Shown here one piece after another: positions 15,827 to 24,005 of a stretch of 64,000 nt of DNA (its first letter is position 1; each line of letters begins with the position of its first letter). Below the pieces are notes generated by a model. That model was given only the letters and a program-made list of their open reading frames with translations, searched no databases and was not told the origin of the DNA. The position numbers and the translations under genes were made by a program. Source of the DNA: Luteibacter aegosomaticola (GTDB lineage Bacteria > Pseudomonadota > Gammaproteobacteria > Xanthomonadales > Rhodanobacteraceae); contig NZ_CP095741.1 of NCBI RefSeq assembly GCF_023078475.1, forward strand, positions 2,604,001-2,668,000, read 5' to 3'.

Positions 15827-16393
15827 CTACAAAAGCGATAGTGCGGCTTGTTTGCCGGAGGCAAGGATTTCTTCGGACATCGCGTTGTCCTTGGTCGCAC
15901 GGGCCATTTGCAGCGCACCGTTGATCAGGGCGTAGAGCGCGATCGCCTTACCCCGCGCCTCGCTCGCGGGCAGCCCCGGCCATTGCTCGGCAAGGCGGCT
16001 GACCAGGCGGTCCATGCCTTCGGCGAACGCCTCCCTGACCGGCTCGGAGCGCCGGGCCACATCCGCCACCAGCGTCGCGATGGGGCAACCCGCCTGGGGA
16101 TTGTCGCGATGGCGGGTCGAGAGGTACGACTCGATGTACGCCTGCGTGCTTCCACCCGTGGCGATACGCTCGTTGAGGAAATCCAGGCGCTCGGCCATGG
16201 CATACGCCACGACCTCGCGCGCCAGGTCTTCCTTGGAACTGAAGTGGTTGAAGAAGGCGCCGTTGGTCAAGCCGGCGCCCTGCATCACCGAGGCGATGCC
16301 CTCGCCTTCAAACCCGCGCTCGCGGAAATTCTGCGCCGCGACCTCGATGATGCGCTGGCGGGTCTTTTCTTTGTGGTCTTTCGCATACCGCAT
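15827..16393 (-). CDS. TetR-family repressor of the EmrAB-OMF efflux operon
   Basis: This 188-residue regulator has an N-terminal helix-turn-helix (FEGEGIASVMQGAGLTNGAF then FNHFSSKEDL, residues about 27-57) and a C-terminal ligand domain of the TetR_C type. It begins at ATG 16393 with an excellent GAGGTGA ribosome-binding site. It is the fourth and last gene of the efflux operon, three bases after the outer-membrane factor, so repressor and pump are co-expressed. It probably represses the operon through the palindrome at 20471-20488; that link is inference from position. Confidence 0.85.
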   Translation of the reverse strand: MRYAKDHKEKTRQRIIEVAAQNFRERGFEGEGIASVMQGAGLTNGAFFNHFSSKEDLAREVVAYAMAERLDFLNERIATGGSTQAYIESYLSTRHRDNPQAGCPIATLVADVARRSEPVREAFAEGMDRLVSRLAEQWPGLPASEARGKAIALYALINGALQMARATKDNAMSEEILASGKQAALSLL

Positions 16394-16396
16394 GAT

Positions 16397-17854
16397 TCAC
16401 CTCGATACATCCGCCACCTTGTCGGCTGGCACATCCCAACCGCCACCGAGCGCCCGGAACGCACTGACCGCAGCACGCGCATCGTCAGCGCGTACGCGCG
16501 CCAGCAGGTCACGCGAGGCCAGTAGCTGGCGGTCTTCGTCCAGCACTTCCAGCAAGCTTACGGCACCGCCCTTGTAAGCATCCTGTGCCGCGTCACGTGC
16601 GCGCGTGTGCGCGGCCACTTCGTTCTCAAGCACCGCATGCTGCGCCTCGAGCTGGGTGAGCGCCACGATCGCATTCTCTACGTCCTCGGTCGCCTTCAGC
16701 ATCGAGCCACGATACGTCGCCAGCGCCTCGGCATTCGCTCCGCGCGCCTGCTTTACCTCGGCATCGACGCGGCCGAAGTCGAAAAGACGCCAGTGCAGGC
16801 CCAGCGCCCCTTGCGACTGCAACGCCGAACCGGTGAACAGCTTGCCGCTATCGAGCGAGGCGAAGCCGAGCAGCCCGGACAACGAGACCTGCGGATAGTA
16901 CTGCGCCAGCGCCACGCCGATGCGCGCGTTGCTCGCCGCCAGCGTGCGTTCGGCAGCGATCACGTCAGGGCGGCGGCGCAGGAGTGACGCGGGGCCACCC
17001 GCGCCAGCCACGCTCGGGATATGGAAGCCTGCCGGCGCCGAGGCGATCTCTCGCGCGTAGGTGCCGGGCGCCGCGCCCATCAGGACATCGAGGCGGTTGA
17101 GCTGGGTATCCAGCTCGGCCTGTAGCGGTGGCACCGTCCCCTGCGCCTGCAGGAGCAGCGCTTCTGACTGGGCGACTTCCCGCTCGGTCCCAAGGCCATG
17201 CAGGAAGCGAAGGCGTACCAGATCGACCAGACCCTGCTCGTTCTGGATCTGCTCATTGGCAATCGCGATACGGGCCTGCGCGCCGCGCACACGGAAATAG
17301 GCATCCGCCGCCTCGGCGGCCAGGGTGATCCGCACGCCCGCGTGCGTGGCCTCCGCCGCCTGCCATGCCGCATTGGCAGCCTCGTCACCGCGACGCAGGC
17401 CGCCGGCAAGATCGAGCTCCCAGCTCGCGCCGACGCCAGCATCTTCATAGGTCTGGTTACGGTCGTAGTTCGGCGTCGCGCTGGCGAGCTTGCCAAGCGG
17501 GCTGCGTTCCGACTGGCGCAGCCGGGCCGCATTCGCATCGAGGCTACCCTCCGGAAGACGATCAGCATGGGCATGCTGGGCAGCGGCACTCGCCTGCTGC
17601 ACGCGCGCGGCCGACGCGGCGAGGTCAAGGTTCTGTTCGAGCACCCGGCCGATGATGGTGCTGAGCTCCGGGTCGTCAAAGCCATGCCACCAGGCTTCCA
17701 GGCCCGGCGCGGGCGCTTCGGCCACGCGGTGATCCAGCGCGTCCTGCTGGTGCCATGTCGATGCCGCCGGCAGGCTGGGCTTCACGTAATCGGGGCCCAC
17801 CGTGCAGCCGGCAAGTAGCGTGGTGAACATCAGGGGGAGCAGTTTAATGCGCAT
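16397..17854 (-). CDS. Outer-membrane efflux lipoprotein (NodT/OprM family)
   Basis: This 485-residue outer-membrane factor starts with a lipoprotein signal (LLAGC, Cys17) followed by TVGPDYVKPSLP, the signature N-terminus of the NodT/OprM group. Two repeats of long alpha-helical hairpins rich in Ala, Gln and Glu follow, as in TolC-like trimers. It should form the outer-membrane duct for the EmrAB-type pump encoded just upstream; the two genes overlap by 11 bp. It is followed by the TetR gene in the same transcript. Confidence 0.9.
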   Translation of the reverse strand: MRIKLLPLMFTTLLAGCTVGPDYVKPSLPAASTWHQQDALDHRVAEAPAPGLEAWWHGFDDPELSTIIGRVLEQNLDLAASAARVQQASAAAQHAHADRLPEGSLDANAARLRQSERSPLGKLASATPNYDRNQTYEDAGVGASWELDLAGGLRRGDEAANAAWQAAEATHAGVRITLAAEAADAYFRVRGAQARIAIANEQIQNEQGLVDLVRLRFLHGLGTEREVAQSEALLLQAQGTVPPLQAELDTQLNRLDVLMGAAPGTYAREIASAPAGFHIPSVAGAGGPASLLRRRPDVIAAERTLAASNARIGVALAQYYPQVSLSGLLGFASLDSGKLFTGSALQSQGALGLHWRLFDFGRVDAEVKQARGANAEALATYRGSMLKATEDVENAIVALTQLEAQHAVLENEVAAHTRARDAAQDAYKGGAVSLLEVLDEDRQLLASRDLLARVRADDARAAVSAFRALGGGWDVPADKVADVSR

Positions 17855-19382
17855 CGGCGGAAGGACCTTTCGGGGGCTGTACCTTGCGCATCAACGGCAC
17901 CATGGCGGTGGCGAGCACAAAGCACAACATGATGGAAAAGAAGGCATCGCTGTAAGTCATGGTCTGGGCTTCGCGATAGGTGAGTTGCCATAGCTGGCGC
18001 AACGCCGCGCCCGAGGCCTGTGCCGCGCCGTCCATGCCCGACAACAGGCTGTTCATGGCTTCGTTCGCGGGAGTCAGGTGCTCGGCCAGGCGCTGGAAAT
18101 GCAGGTTGGTGCGGTCGTTGAGGATCGTGGCGCACGCAGCAATACCGATCGCGCCACCCAGGTTGCGCATGGTGTTGAACAAGCCCGAGGCATGGCGAAG
18201 GCGCGCCGGCGGCAAACCGCCCAGGGTCAGCGTCACCACCGGCGGGACTGCGAGCTGCTGCGCGGCGCCGCGCAGGGCCTGCGGCAACAACAGCTCCGTG
18301 CCGCTCCAGTCGTGCGTGATCGGGGTGAACTCGAACATGGAGATGGCGAATAGCGCCATGCCCACCATCATCAGCCAGCGCAGGTCCACGCGATTGGCCA
18401 GGAAGGTGTAGACCGGGATCGTCAGGATCTGGAACACGCCGGTGGAGAACACCGCCTTGCCAATCTGGAAAGCGCTATAGCCTTCCACGCGCCCCAGGAA
18501 AAGCGGCGTCAGGTAAATCGTCGCGAACAGGCCGATACCGGTAACGAAGGAGAAGAACGAGCCGAGCGCGAAGTTGCGGTCCTTCAGCGCGCGCAGGTCC
18601 ACCACCGGGTGCTCGGCGGTGAGCTCCCGCCAGATGAACAACACGCCGGCGATCATCGTGGTCCACGCCGTGGTCCGGATGACACTGTCTTCCATCCAGT
18701 TCCAGCGCGGCCCCTCTTCGAGCGTGTACTCCAGGCAACCCAGGAACACGGCGATCAGCACGATGCCGGCCCAGTCACCCAGCTTCAGCAGCCCCAGATC
18801 GGGCTCATCGATCTTGACCAGTGCAGGCACAGCCACGGTCACGAAGATGCCCGGCACCAGGTTGATGAAGAACAGCCAGTGCCATGAATAGTTATCGGTG
18901 ATCCACCCGCCAAGCGTCGGCCCGAGGGTCGGCGCCAGCGACGCGAGCGCGCCGATCGTGGCCGCCGCGATGACGCGCTGCTTCCCTTCGAAGAAGACGA
19001 ACGCCGTGGTGAACACCATCGGGATCATGGAGCCGCCGATGAAGCCCTGCGCGGCGCGGAACACGATCATGCTCTGGATATCCCAGGCGATGCCGCACAA
19101 CAGGCTGGTGAGCGTGAACCCGGCGGCAGATACCGCGAACAGCCAGCGCGTCGAGAACACGCGCGAGAGCCAGCCCGATAGCGGGATCACGACGATCTCG
19201 GCGATCAGGTAGCTGGTCTGCACCCAGGCCGTATCGTCGGCACCCGCCGACAGGCCGCCGCCAATATCGCGCAGCGATGCCGAGACGATCTGGATATCGA
19301 GCAGCGCGATGAACATGCCCACGCACATGCTGGCGAAGGCAAAGATCTTCTGGCCCGGGGTAAGGTGGGCAACGGGGCTCAT
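17844..19382 (-). CDS. EmrB/QacA-type MFS drug efflux pump (DHA2, 14 TM)
   Basis: This 512-residue major facilitator has 14 hydrophobic segments, the DHA2 motif A-like GWLSRVFSTRW and the antiporter motif C region (SLAPTLGPTLGGWITDNYSW), and the early DxxIV pattern LLDIQIVSASL. It exports hydrophobic drugs or toxins from the cytoplasm using the proton gradient, working with the membrane-fusion protein EmrA-like and the outer-membrane factor of this operon. It overlaps emrA-like by 4 bp and the outer-membrane factor by 11 bp. Substrate is unknown. Confidence 0.9.
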   Translation of the reverse strand: MSPVAHLTPGQKIFAFASMCVGMFIALLDIQIVSASLRDIGGGLSAGADDTAWVQTSYLIAEIVVIPLSGWLSRVFSTRWLFAVSAAGFTLTSLLCGIAWDIQSMIVFRAAQGFIGGSMIPMVFTTAFVFFEGKQRVIAAATIGALASLAPTLGPTLGGWITDNYSWHWLFFINLVPGIFVTVAVPALVKIDEPDLGLLKLGDWAGIVLIAVFLGCLEYTLEEGPRWNWMEDSVIRTTAWTTMIAGVLFIWRELTAEHPVVDLRALKDRNFALGSFFSFVTGIGLFATIYLTPLFLGRVEGYSAFQIGKAVFSTGVFQILTIPVYTFLANRVDLRWLMMVGMALFAISMFEFTPITHDWSGTELLLPQALRGAAQQLAVPPVVTLTLGGLPPARLRHASGLFNTMRNLGGAIGIAACATILNDRTNLHFQRLAEHLTPANEAMNSLLSGMDGAAQASGAALRQLWQLTYREAQTMTYSDAFFSIMLCFVLATAMVPLMRKVQPPKGPSADAH

Positions 19383-20443
19383 GGCGCTTTGGTATCAATC
19401 GTGGCGGTGACCGAGAGGCCCGGACGCAGCACGCCAAGATCGCCATCCTTGCCATCCAGCGTGACGCGCACGGGCACGCGCTGCACGATCTTGGTGAAGT
19501 TGCCCGTGGCGTTTTCAGGCGGCAGCACGCTGAACTGCGCGCCCGTCGCCGGGGCGAGCGATGCGATGTGCCCATGGAACGGCTGGCCGGGCAGGATATC
19601 CGCGCGCACCTCGACGGCCTGCCCCACCTTCATCCCGGCAAGCTGGTCTTCCTTGAAGTTGGCGTCCACCCACAAGCCATGCGCAGGCACCACCGCCAGC
19701 ATGGGGCTACCGGCGGAAACGAAGGCACCGACCCGCGCACGGCGATTACCGATCGTGCCATCCACGGGCGCCCGGACTTCGGTGTAGGAGAGGTCGAGCC
19801 GGGCGCTATCCGCCTGGGCGCGTGCCTGAGCCAGAGCCGCTTCGGCCTGGCGCTTCTGGGTGTCGATCACATCGAGCTGGCGGCGCGCGGCTTCGACCGC
19901 GGCGCCAGCCTTCTGACCATCGGCGGTCGCGGTCTGCGCCGCGGCACGCGCACGCTGAGCCGCTTCCACGGACACGGCAGCCCGGCTGACGAGATCGCCG
20001 TAACGGGCATCGTCGAGGTGGGCCCGGTTGACCTCCGCATCTGCCGCCGCCTTGGCGGCCTCAGCCTGGTGGATCACGCTTTGCTGCAGGGCCGCTACCG
20101 CATCGAGGTTGCGCAACGCCGCCTCCTGCGCGGCCACGGCCGCATCTGCCTTGGCGGCGGCAGCGCGGTAGTCGCGGTCATCGATCCGCACCAGCAGGTC
20201 GCCCTTGTGCACCGCCTGGTTGTCGGTCACCGCGACGGTCTGGATATACCCCGCCACCTTGGAGCCGATCACCGTGACATCGCCACCCACGTAGGCATCG
20301 TCGGTGTCCTGGATAAAGCGGCCCGTGGTCCACCAGTGCGCGCCATAGGCCAGCACCCCGGCAAGGACGACCACGCCGGCGGCGAGTTTGAGCGGTTTGG
20401 CACGCCGGGCCGGAACGGCGGGCGAATCGATGACAGCGGACAC
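19379..20443 (-). CDS. EmrA/HlyD-type membrane fusion protein
   Basis: This 354-residue periplasmic adaptor has one N-terminal membrane anchor (about 19-38), the EmrA hallmark TDDAYVGGDVTVIGSKVAGY, a long coiled-coil hairpin of Ala/Gln/Arg-rich helices, and the barrel segment DLSYTEVRAPVDGTIGNRRA. It bridges the EmrB-like pump to the outer-membrane factor. It is the first gene of the four-gene efflux operon and begins with GTG 20443. A candidate operator lies 28 bp upstream. Confidence 0.9.
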   Translation of the reverse strand: MSAVIDSPAVPARRAKPLKLAAGVVVLAGVLAYGAHWWTTGRFIQDTDDAYVGGDVTVIGSKVAGYIQTVAVTDNQAVHKGDLLVRIDDRDYRAAAAKADAAVAAQEAALRNLDAVAALQQSVIHQAEAAKAAADAEVNRAHLDDARYGDLVSRAAVSVEAAQRARAAAQTATADGQKAGAAVEAARRQLDVIDTQKRQAEAALAQARAQADSARLDLSYTEVRAPVDGTIGNRRARVGAFVSAGSPMLAVVPAHGLWVDANFKEDQLAGMKVGQAVEVRADILPGQPFHGHIASLAPATGAQFSVLPPENATGNFTKIVQRVPVRVTLDGKDGDLGVLRPGLSVTATIDTKAP

Positions 20444-20470
20444 GGGAGCACCCTTCAGTAGTTGAATTAT

Positions 20471-20488
20471 GCTCGTACGTTTATGAGC
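20471..20488. promoter_or_regulatory. Candidate operator of the EmrAB-OMF-TetR operon
   Basis: GCTCGTACGTTTATGAGC is an 18-bp imperfect palindrome (12 of 18 positions symmetric) placed 28 bp before the first gene. On the minus strand it occupies the spacer directly upstream of a CATAAT -10-like box, an ideal position for a TetR repressor. Confidence 0.45.
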
Positions 20489-20745
20489 GCCCGGACAGGA
20501 ATCAAGGGGGCAGGCAAAAAAATAGTTTCATCCGGGCGAAAAAAAGCGCCGTTCCGGCTGATGGACCGGACGGCGCCAGGCCTGGCGATGGGGGATTCCG
20601 GGGGGACGCCAGGCAGGTTCATCGTGCCCGCCGGAGCACCATGCGAAGCGTGACGGCCGTCTCGCTTTCCCCGCGCCACCGTTTCTACATAGCGGTAAGT
20701 CCGGGTGGCACACCGCATAAGGAATTCTTGAACCCGAAGCTACCT

Positions 20746-20767
20746 ATGAGTGCTTGAAAGTGCTCAT
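20746..20767. promoter_or_regulatory. Candidate operator upstream of the SDR gene
   Basis: A 22-bp palindrome of the form ATGAG-N2-CTT-N2-AAG-N2-CTCAT, with 16 of 22 symmetric positions, lies 118 bp before the SDR start. Its outer arm GCTCAT also appears in the emrA-side palindrome, so one regulator might bind both. Confidence 0.4.
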
Positions 20768-20885
20768 CCGTGACGATCAGTCAAAGCTGATTTTCCGCGC
20801 GAGGTATCACAGCGCCTCGTGGCCGGCCCCAGAGATAGCGGCAGGCGGCTCATGTCGAGCCGGCCGTACCATCAAGGGAAACGCC

Positions 20886-21632
20886 ATGAGCAAGCTGAAA
20901 GACAAGGTCGCCATCGTTACCGGCGCATCGAAGGGTATTGGCGCGGGTATCGCGAAGTCGCTGGCAGCGGAAGGCGCCAGCGTCGTCGTGAACTATGCGT
21001 CCAGCAAGGAAGGCGCAGAGAAGGTCGTCGCCGAGATCAAGGCGGCCGGCGGCAAGGCCGTGGCCGTGGGCGCCGATGTGAGCAAGGAAGCCGATGCCGG
21101 CAAGCTGGTCTCTGCCGCGATCGAGAACTTTGGCCGCCTGGATATCGTGGTGAACAACTCGGGCGTCTACGAGTTCGCACCGGTCGAGAACAACACCGAG
21201 GCAGTGTACCGCCGCATGTTCGACACCAATGTGCTCGGCCCGCTGCTGGTGACGCGCGCCGCCTCGCCGCATCTCGGCAAGGGTGGCAGCATCATCAATA
21301 TCGGTTCGGCGGTTACCCGCCTGCTGCCGGCTGAAAGCGCGATCTACACCGGCACCAAGGGTGCGCTCGACGCGATCACCGGCGTGTTCTCGCGCGAGCT
21401 TGGCCCGCGCGGCATCCGCGTGAACTCGGTTAACCCCGGCATGGTCGAGACCGAAGGCACCCACACCGCCGGCTTCATCGGCTCCGACTTCCAGGGCTGG
21501 GCTGAAGGCCAGACCCCGCTCGGCCGCATCGGCCAGGTCGGCGATATCGCGCCGATCGTGACCTTCCTCGCGTCGGATGATGCGGGCTGGGTGACGGGTG
21601 AGCTGATTCTCGCTTCGGGTGGTATGCGGTAA
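20886..21632 (+). CDS. SDR-family oxidoreductase (FabG-like)
   Basis: This 248-residue classical short-chain dehydrogenase has the NAD(P)-binding TGASKGIG motif at about 12-19, NNSG near 90, catalytic Ser in NIGS, and YTGTK as the YxxxK active site. It should reduce or oxidise a carbonyl or alcohol with NAD(P)(H). Start ATG 20886 follows AAGGGA and gives the normal family N-terminus; the frame is open further upstream but lacks family sequence. It is monocistronic, diverges from the efflux operon, and is followed by a palindromic repeat. Confidence 0.88.
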   Translation: MSKLKDKVAIVTGASKGIGAGIAKSLAAEGASVVVNYASSKEGAEKVVAEIKAAGGKAVAVGADVSKEADAGKLVSAAIENFGRLDIVVNNSGVYEFAPVENNTEAVYRRMFDTNVLGPLLVTRAASPHLGKGGSIINIGSAVTRLLPAESAIYTGTKGALDAITGVFSRELGPRGIRVNSVNPGMVETEGTHTAGFIGSDFQGWAEGQTPLGRIGQVGDIAPIVTFLASDDAGWVTGELILASGGMR

Positions 21633-21645
21633 CTGAGGCAAGTGC

Positions 21646-21709
21646 ATCGCGAGCAAGCTCGCTCCTACAAGAGCCTATGCGCTGTTGTAGGAGCGAGCTT
21701 GCTCGCGAT
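21646..21709. repeat. REP-type inverted repeat pair between convergent genes
   Basis: Bases 21646-21670 and 21685-21709 are perfect inverted 25-bp copies of a variant of the family (TTGTAGGAGCGAGCTTGCTC), separated by 14 bp. The strong stem lies between the SDR gene and the convergent 107-aa protein gene and may act as a bidirectional terminator. Confidence 0.85.
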
Positions 21710-21714
21710 CGGCA

Positions 21715-22038
21715 TTAGCCGCCCGCCTCGCACTTATCCTCAGGGCAAGCAAAATCCACCTGCGCACCACGCCCGACGGTGATCTTGATGTTCTTGCGCG
21801 TATCGAGCGTCTGCCCCTCCCGCTCAAGCACGACGGTGTACTCGCCCATCGGCAACGGCGTCAGGGTGTAACGGCCCCTGCCATTGATCTCGGCGTGACG
21901 CTGCGAGCCGGTGCTGCTCGTGGCGGTGACAGACGCGCCGGCCGGCCCGTGCCCAAAGATGCTGCCGGCCGTACCCTGCGCATGGGCCACCGACGCTGCG
22001 ACGGCCAACAGGCCTGCGAAGACAAAACGTACTTTCAC
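21715..22038 (-). CDS. Small exported carboxypeptidase-regulatory-like domain protein (Oar N-domain paralogue)
   Basis: This 107-residue protein has a signal peptide (about 1-20, ending AHA) and then a single carboxypeptidase-regulatory-like beta-sandwich (GSIFGHGPAGASVTAT, then GRGRYTLTPLPMGEYTVVLE). That arrangement is almost the same as the first ~100 residues of the Oar-like receptor at 40409, but here the plug and barrel are missing and the protein ends with a Cys-rich tail (FACPEDKCEAGG). It starts at GTG 22038 after an AGGGG-rich stretch. Function unknown; a free periplasmic or surface domain is inferred. Confidence 0.7.
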   Translation of the reverse strand: MKVRFVFAGLLAVAASVAHAQGTAGSIFGHGPAGASVTATSSTGSQRHAEINGRGRYTLTPLPMGEYTVVLEREGQTLDTRKNIKITVGRGAQVDFACPEDKCEAGG

Positions 22039-22110
22039 TTCCCCTACCCCTCTGGTTGCTTACTTCATCATGCTTCCCGGCAGGCCCGTACTACGGGAAG
22101 CGCTTTTCAG

Positions 22111-22929
22111 TTAAGGCGATTGCAGTGCCGGCGTGGTCTTCTCCAGGATCTTCATCGCCTCGGCGTTCTGCCGCTCCCACGCCTTGATCTCCTCCGGTGT
22201 CCGGGGGAGGTGGTCCTGCGTGACCGCACGACTACCAGGCACGGTCGCCGCTTGCGGCGTGGCAGCCTCTCTCGTTGCATAGTGCGCGAAAGGCCGCGAT
22301 TCGGCGGCCGTTGTGGCATGGGACGGGGCGGCGTGCGGCGCCAGGGTCGCCTTGCGAATCAGGTATTGATAAATAAAAAGGCTGGCAACCGTCGCGGCGA
22401 TGGCCGCGGCGAACATCGCCGCATCCTTTCGCTTCACACCGCTGGCGCGCGCAGGCATGGGCGGCAGGCCTCCCGCGGAAAGAGGCACGGTCACCAGGCC
22501 GGTGGTCTGCAGGGCAACCTCATCGATGGGGCCGATCATCAAACGGACGCTCGCACCATCGATCAGCGTGATGCCCGGAAATCGTGATGCGGATTCGATC
22601 GCCGCCCGGGTGAACTCACCGGAGGTAACGAGGATGGCCCCCGTCGCACCGGCGGTATGCATGACCCCGATCAGCTCGTGCACCGGATTGTGCGGCACCT
22701 GCAGGACATTCCAGTGTTTGCACTGCACGACGAGGAACGCGTCGTCCTTGTAGAGCTTGAGGTCGATGCCGCCATCGGTCTGGCCGGTACCGCGCCCTGT
22801 GCCGGTGTGTTCCACCCGGTAGCCCTGGCTGGCGTAGTACGCCCCCACCCGTCTTTCGAAATCATCCCAGCCGACACGACTGAGGGCGTCGGTCCAACGC
22901 TCGCTCACGCGTTTCGCGTGGCGGCTCAT
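22111..22929 (-). CDS. Mrr-like PD-(D/E)xK restriction-endonuclease-fold membrane protein
   Basis: This protein of about 272 residues begins with an Mrr_cat-type nuclease domain: FERRVGAYYASQGYRVEHTG, then GGIDLKLY and VVQCKHW, which supply the Asp...QxK catalytic core, and an ATNGAILVTS-like strand. A single membrane segment (about 180-200) and a proline/alanine-rich tail follow. I start at ATG 22929 with AGGTG six bases upstream; a TTG 21 codons earlier would add a very basic leader. Such proteins may cut foreign or damaged DNA at the membrane, but no methylase or partner gene is present, so a defence role is only a guess. Confidence 0.7.
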   Translation of the reverse strand: MSRHAKRVSERWTDALSRVGWDDFERRVGAYYASQGYRVEHTGTGRGTGQTDGGIDLKLYKDDAFLVVQCKHWNVLQVPHNPVHELIGVMHTAGATGAILVTSGEFTRAAIESASRFPGITLIDGASVRLMIGPIDEVALQTTGLVTVPLSAGGLPPMPARASGVKRKDAAMFAAAIAATVASLFIYQYLIRKATLAPHAAPSHATTAAESRPFAHYATREAATPQAATVPGSRAVTQDHLPRTPEEIKAWERQNAEAMKILEKTTPALQSP

Positions 22930-23091
22930 GCGAAGCACCTGGCGCACACGGCGCACGCGGTATCCCTGACGCGCCTTCCGGCGCCGTGGCAACGATCCAT
23001 GCTGGCTCCCCTTGCCGGGTGCGGCCCCCTTGGCCGGATACCGGTCCGCCCGATGGTATGCGGCCCGAGGGGCCGTTGGATAGGGGGATGC

Positions 23092-23997
23092 TTAGCTGCC
23101 CGCCGAAACGGGGAACAGCGACGCGGCCAGGTGATCGATGAAGGCACGCAGCCGGGGCGGCATGTGCCGGCTGGACGGCCAGACGGCACGGAAAACGTTC
23201 GCATGCTCGATGTGCTCGTCCAGGACGCGCACGAGCCGGTGGTCACGCACGCTGTGCTGCACGATAAAGTCCGGGAGGCAGGTGATCCCCGCGTCGGCTT
23301 CGGCCATCTCCAGCAAGGGGGCCAGGGTGCTCGCTGCCGCTGCGACCGGGAGCGCCAGCTCCTGCTCTCCTGTCGCCCGGCGGATAGGCCACGGCTCGAG
23401 CTTGCCCGTCGTAGGGTACCGGTGGTGAAGCAAGGCATGGGCTCGCAGGTCCGCCGGAACGATGGGCGTACCAGCGCGCGCGAGATACGCCGGCGACGCC
23501 ACAAGCACCAGGTGGTACACGCCAATCCGCTTCGACATCAACCGCGAATCCACCCCTTCACCGGTGCGTACCGCTAGGTCGAATCCTTCGTCGACGATAT
23601 CGACCAGGCGGTCGCTGAAGTCGAGATCCAGTTCGATGTCGGGATAGCGCTGGAGGAAGCTTGCCATCGCCGGTGCGAACAACCTGCCCAGTTGCGGTAG
23701 CGTGACCCGCAGCTTGCCTTTCGGCGCGGCATGCTGGCCCGCCAGCTCACTCTCTACCGCATCCACCTCGGCGAGGATCCGGCGGCAGCTCTCCAGCAGG
23801 CGCTCGCCCTCGGGCGTGAGCGATACGCTGCGCGTCGTACGGTGGAACAGGCGCACGCCAAGGTGCGCCTCGAGCCGGACAATGGTCTTTCCCACGGCAG
23901 AGGCGGACAGCCCCATCCGCCGGCCCGCGTCGGTGAAACTGCGCGTTTCCGCCGCGTGGACGAAGGTGGTGAAGGAACTGAGGCTGTCCATGGTCAT
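23092..23997 (-). CDS. LysR-family transcriptional regulator
   Basis: This 301-residue regulator has an N-terminal winged helix-turn-helix (FVHAAETRSFTDAGRRMGLS then KTIVRLEAHLGVRLFHRTTR) and a C-terminal periplasmic-binding-protein-like effector domain. It is the last gene of a minus-strand run with two Old Yellow Enzymes, starting 8 bp after the second of them. It probably controls these and the divergent quinone oxidoreductase. Confidence 0.88.
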   Translation of the reverse strand: MTMDSLSSFTTFVHAAETRSFTDAGRRMGLSASAVGKTIVRLEAHLGVRLFHRTTRSVSLTPEGERLLESCRRILAEVDAVESELAGQHAAPKGKLRVTLPQLGRLFAPAMASFLQRYPDIELDLDFSDRLVDIVDEGFDLAVRTGEGVDSRLMSKRIGVYHLVLVASPAYLARAGTPIVPADLRAHALLHHRYPTTGKLEPWPIRRATGEQELALPVAAAASTLAPLLEMAEADAGITCLPDFIVQHSVRDHRLVRVLDEHIEHANVFRAVWPSSRHMPPRLRAFIDHLAASLFPVSAGS

Positions 23998-24005
23998 GCG
24001 CCTTG

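Larger units (their letters stand above)
20444..20885. other. Divergent intergenic region, emrA-like / SDR
   Basis: This 442-bp gap separates the divergent efflux operon and SDR gene. It holds the palindromes at 20471-20488 and 20746-20767 and no convincing gene; short open frames here lack ribosome-binding sites and recognisable sequence. The bases near 20500-20640 show nothing I can identify. Confidence 0.6.

Noticed and set aside
20462..20653. 63-aa ORF in the emrA-like / SDR intergenic region
   Set aside because: It overlaps the candidate operator, lacks a ribosome-binding site and has no recognisable sequence.
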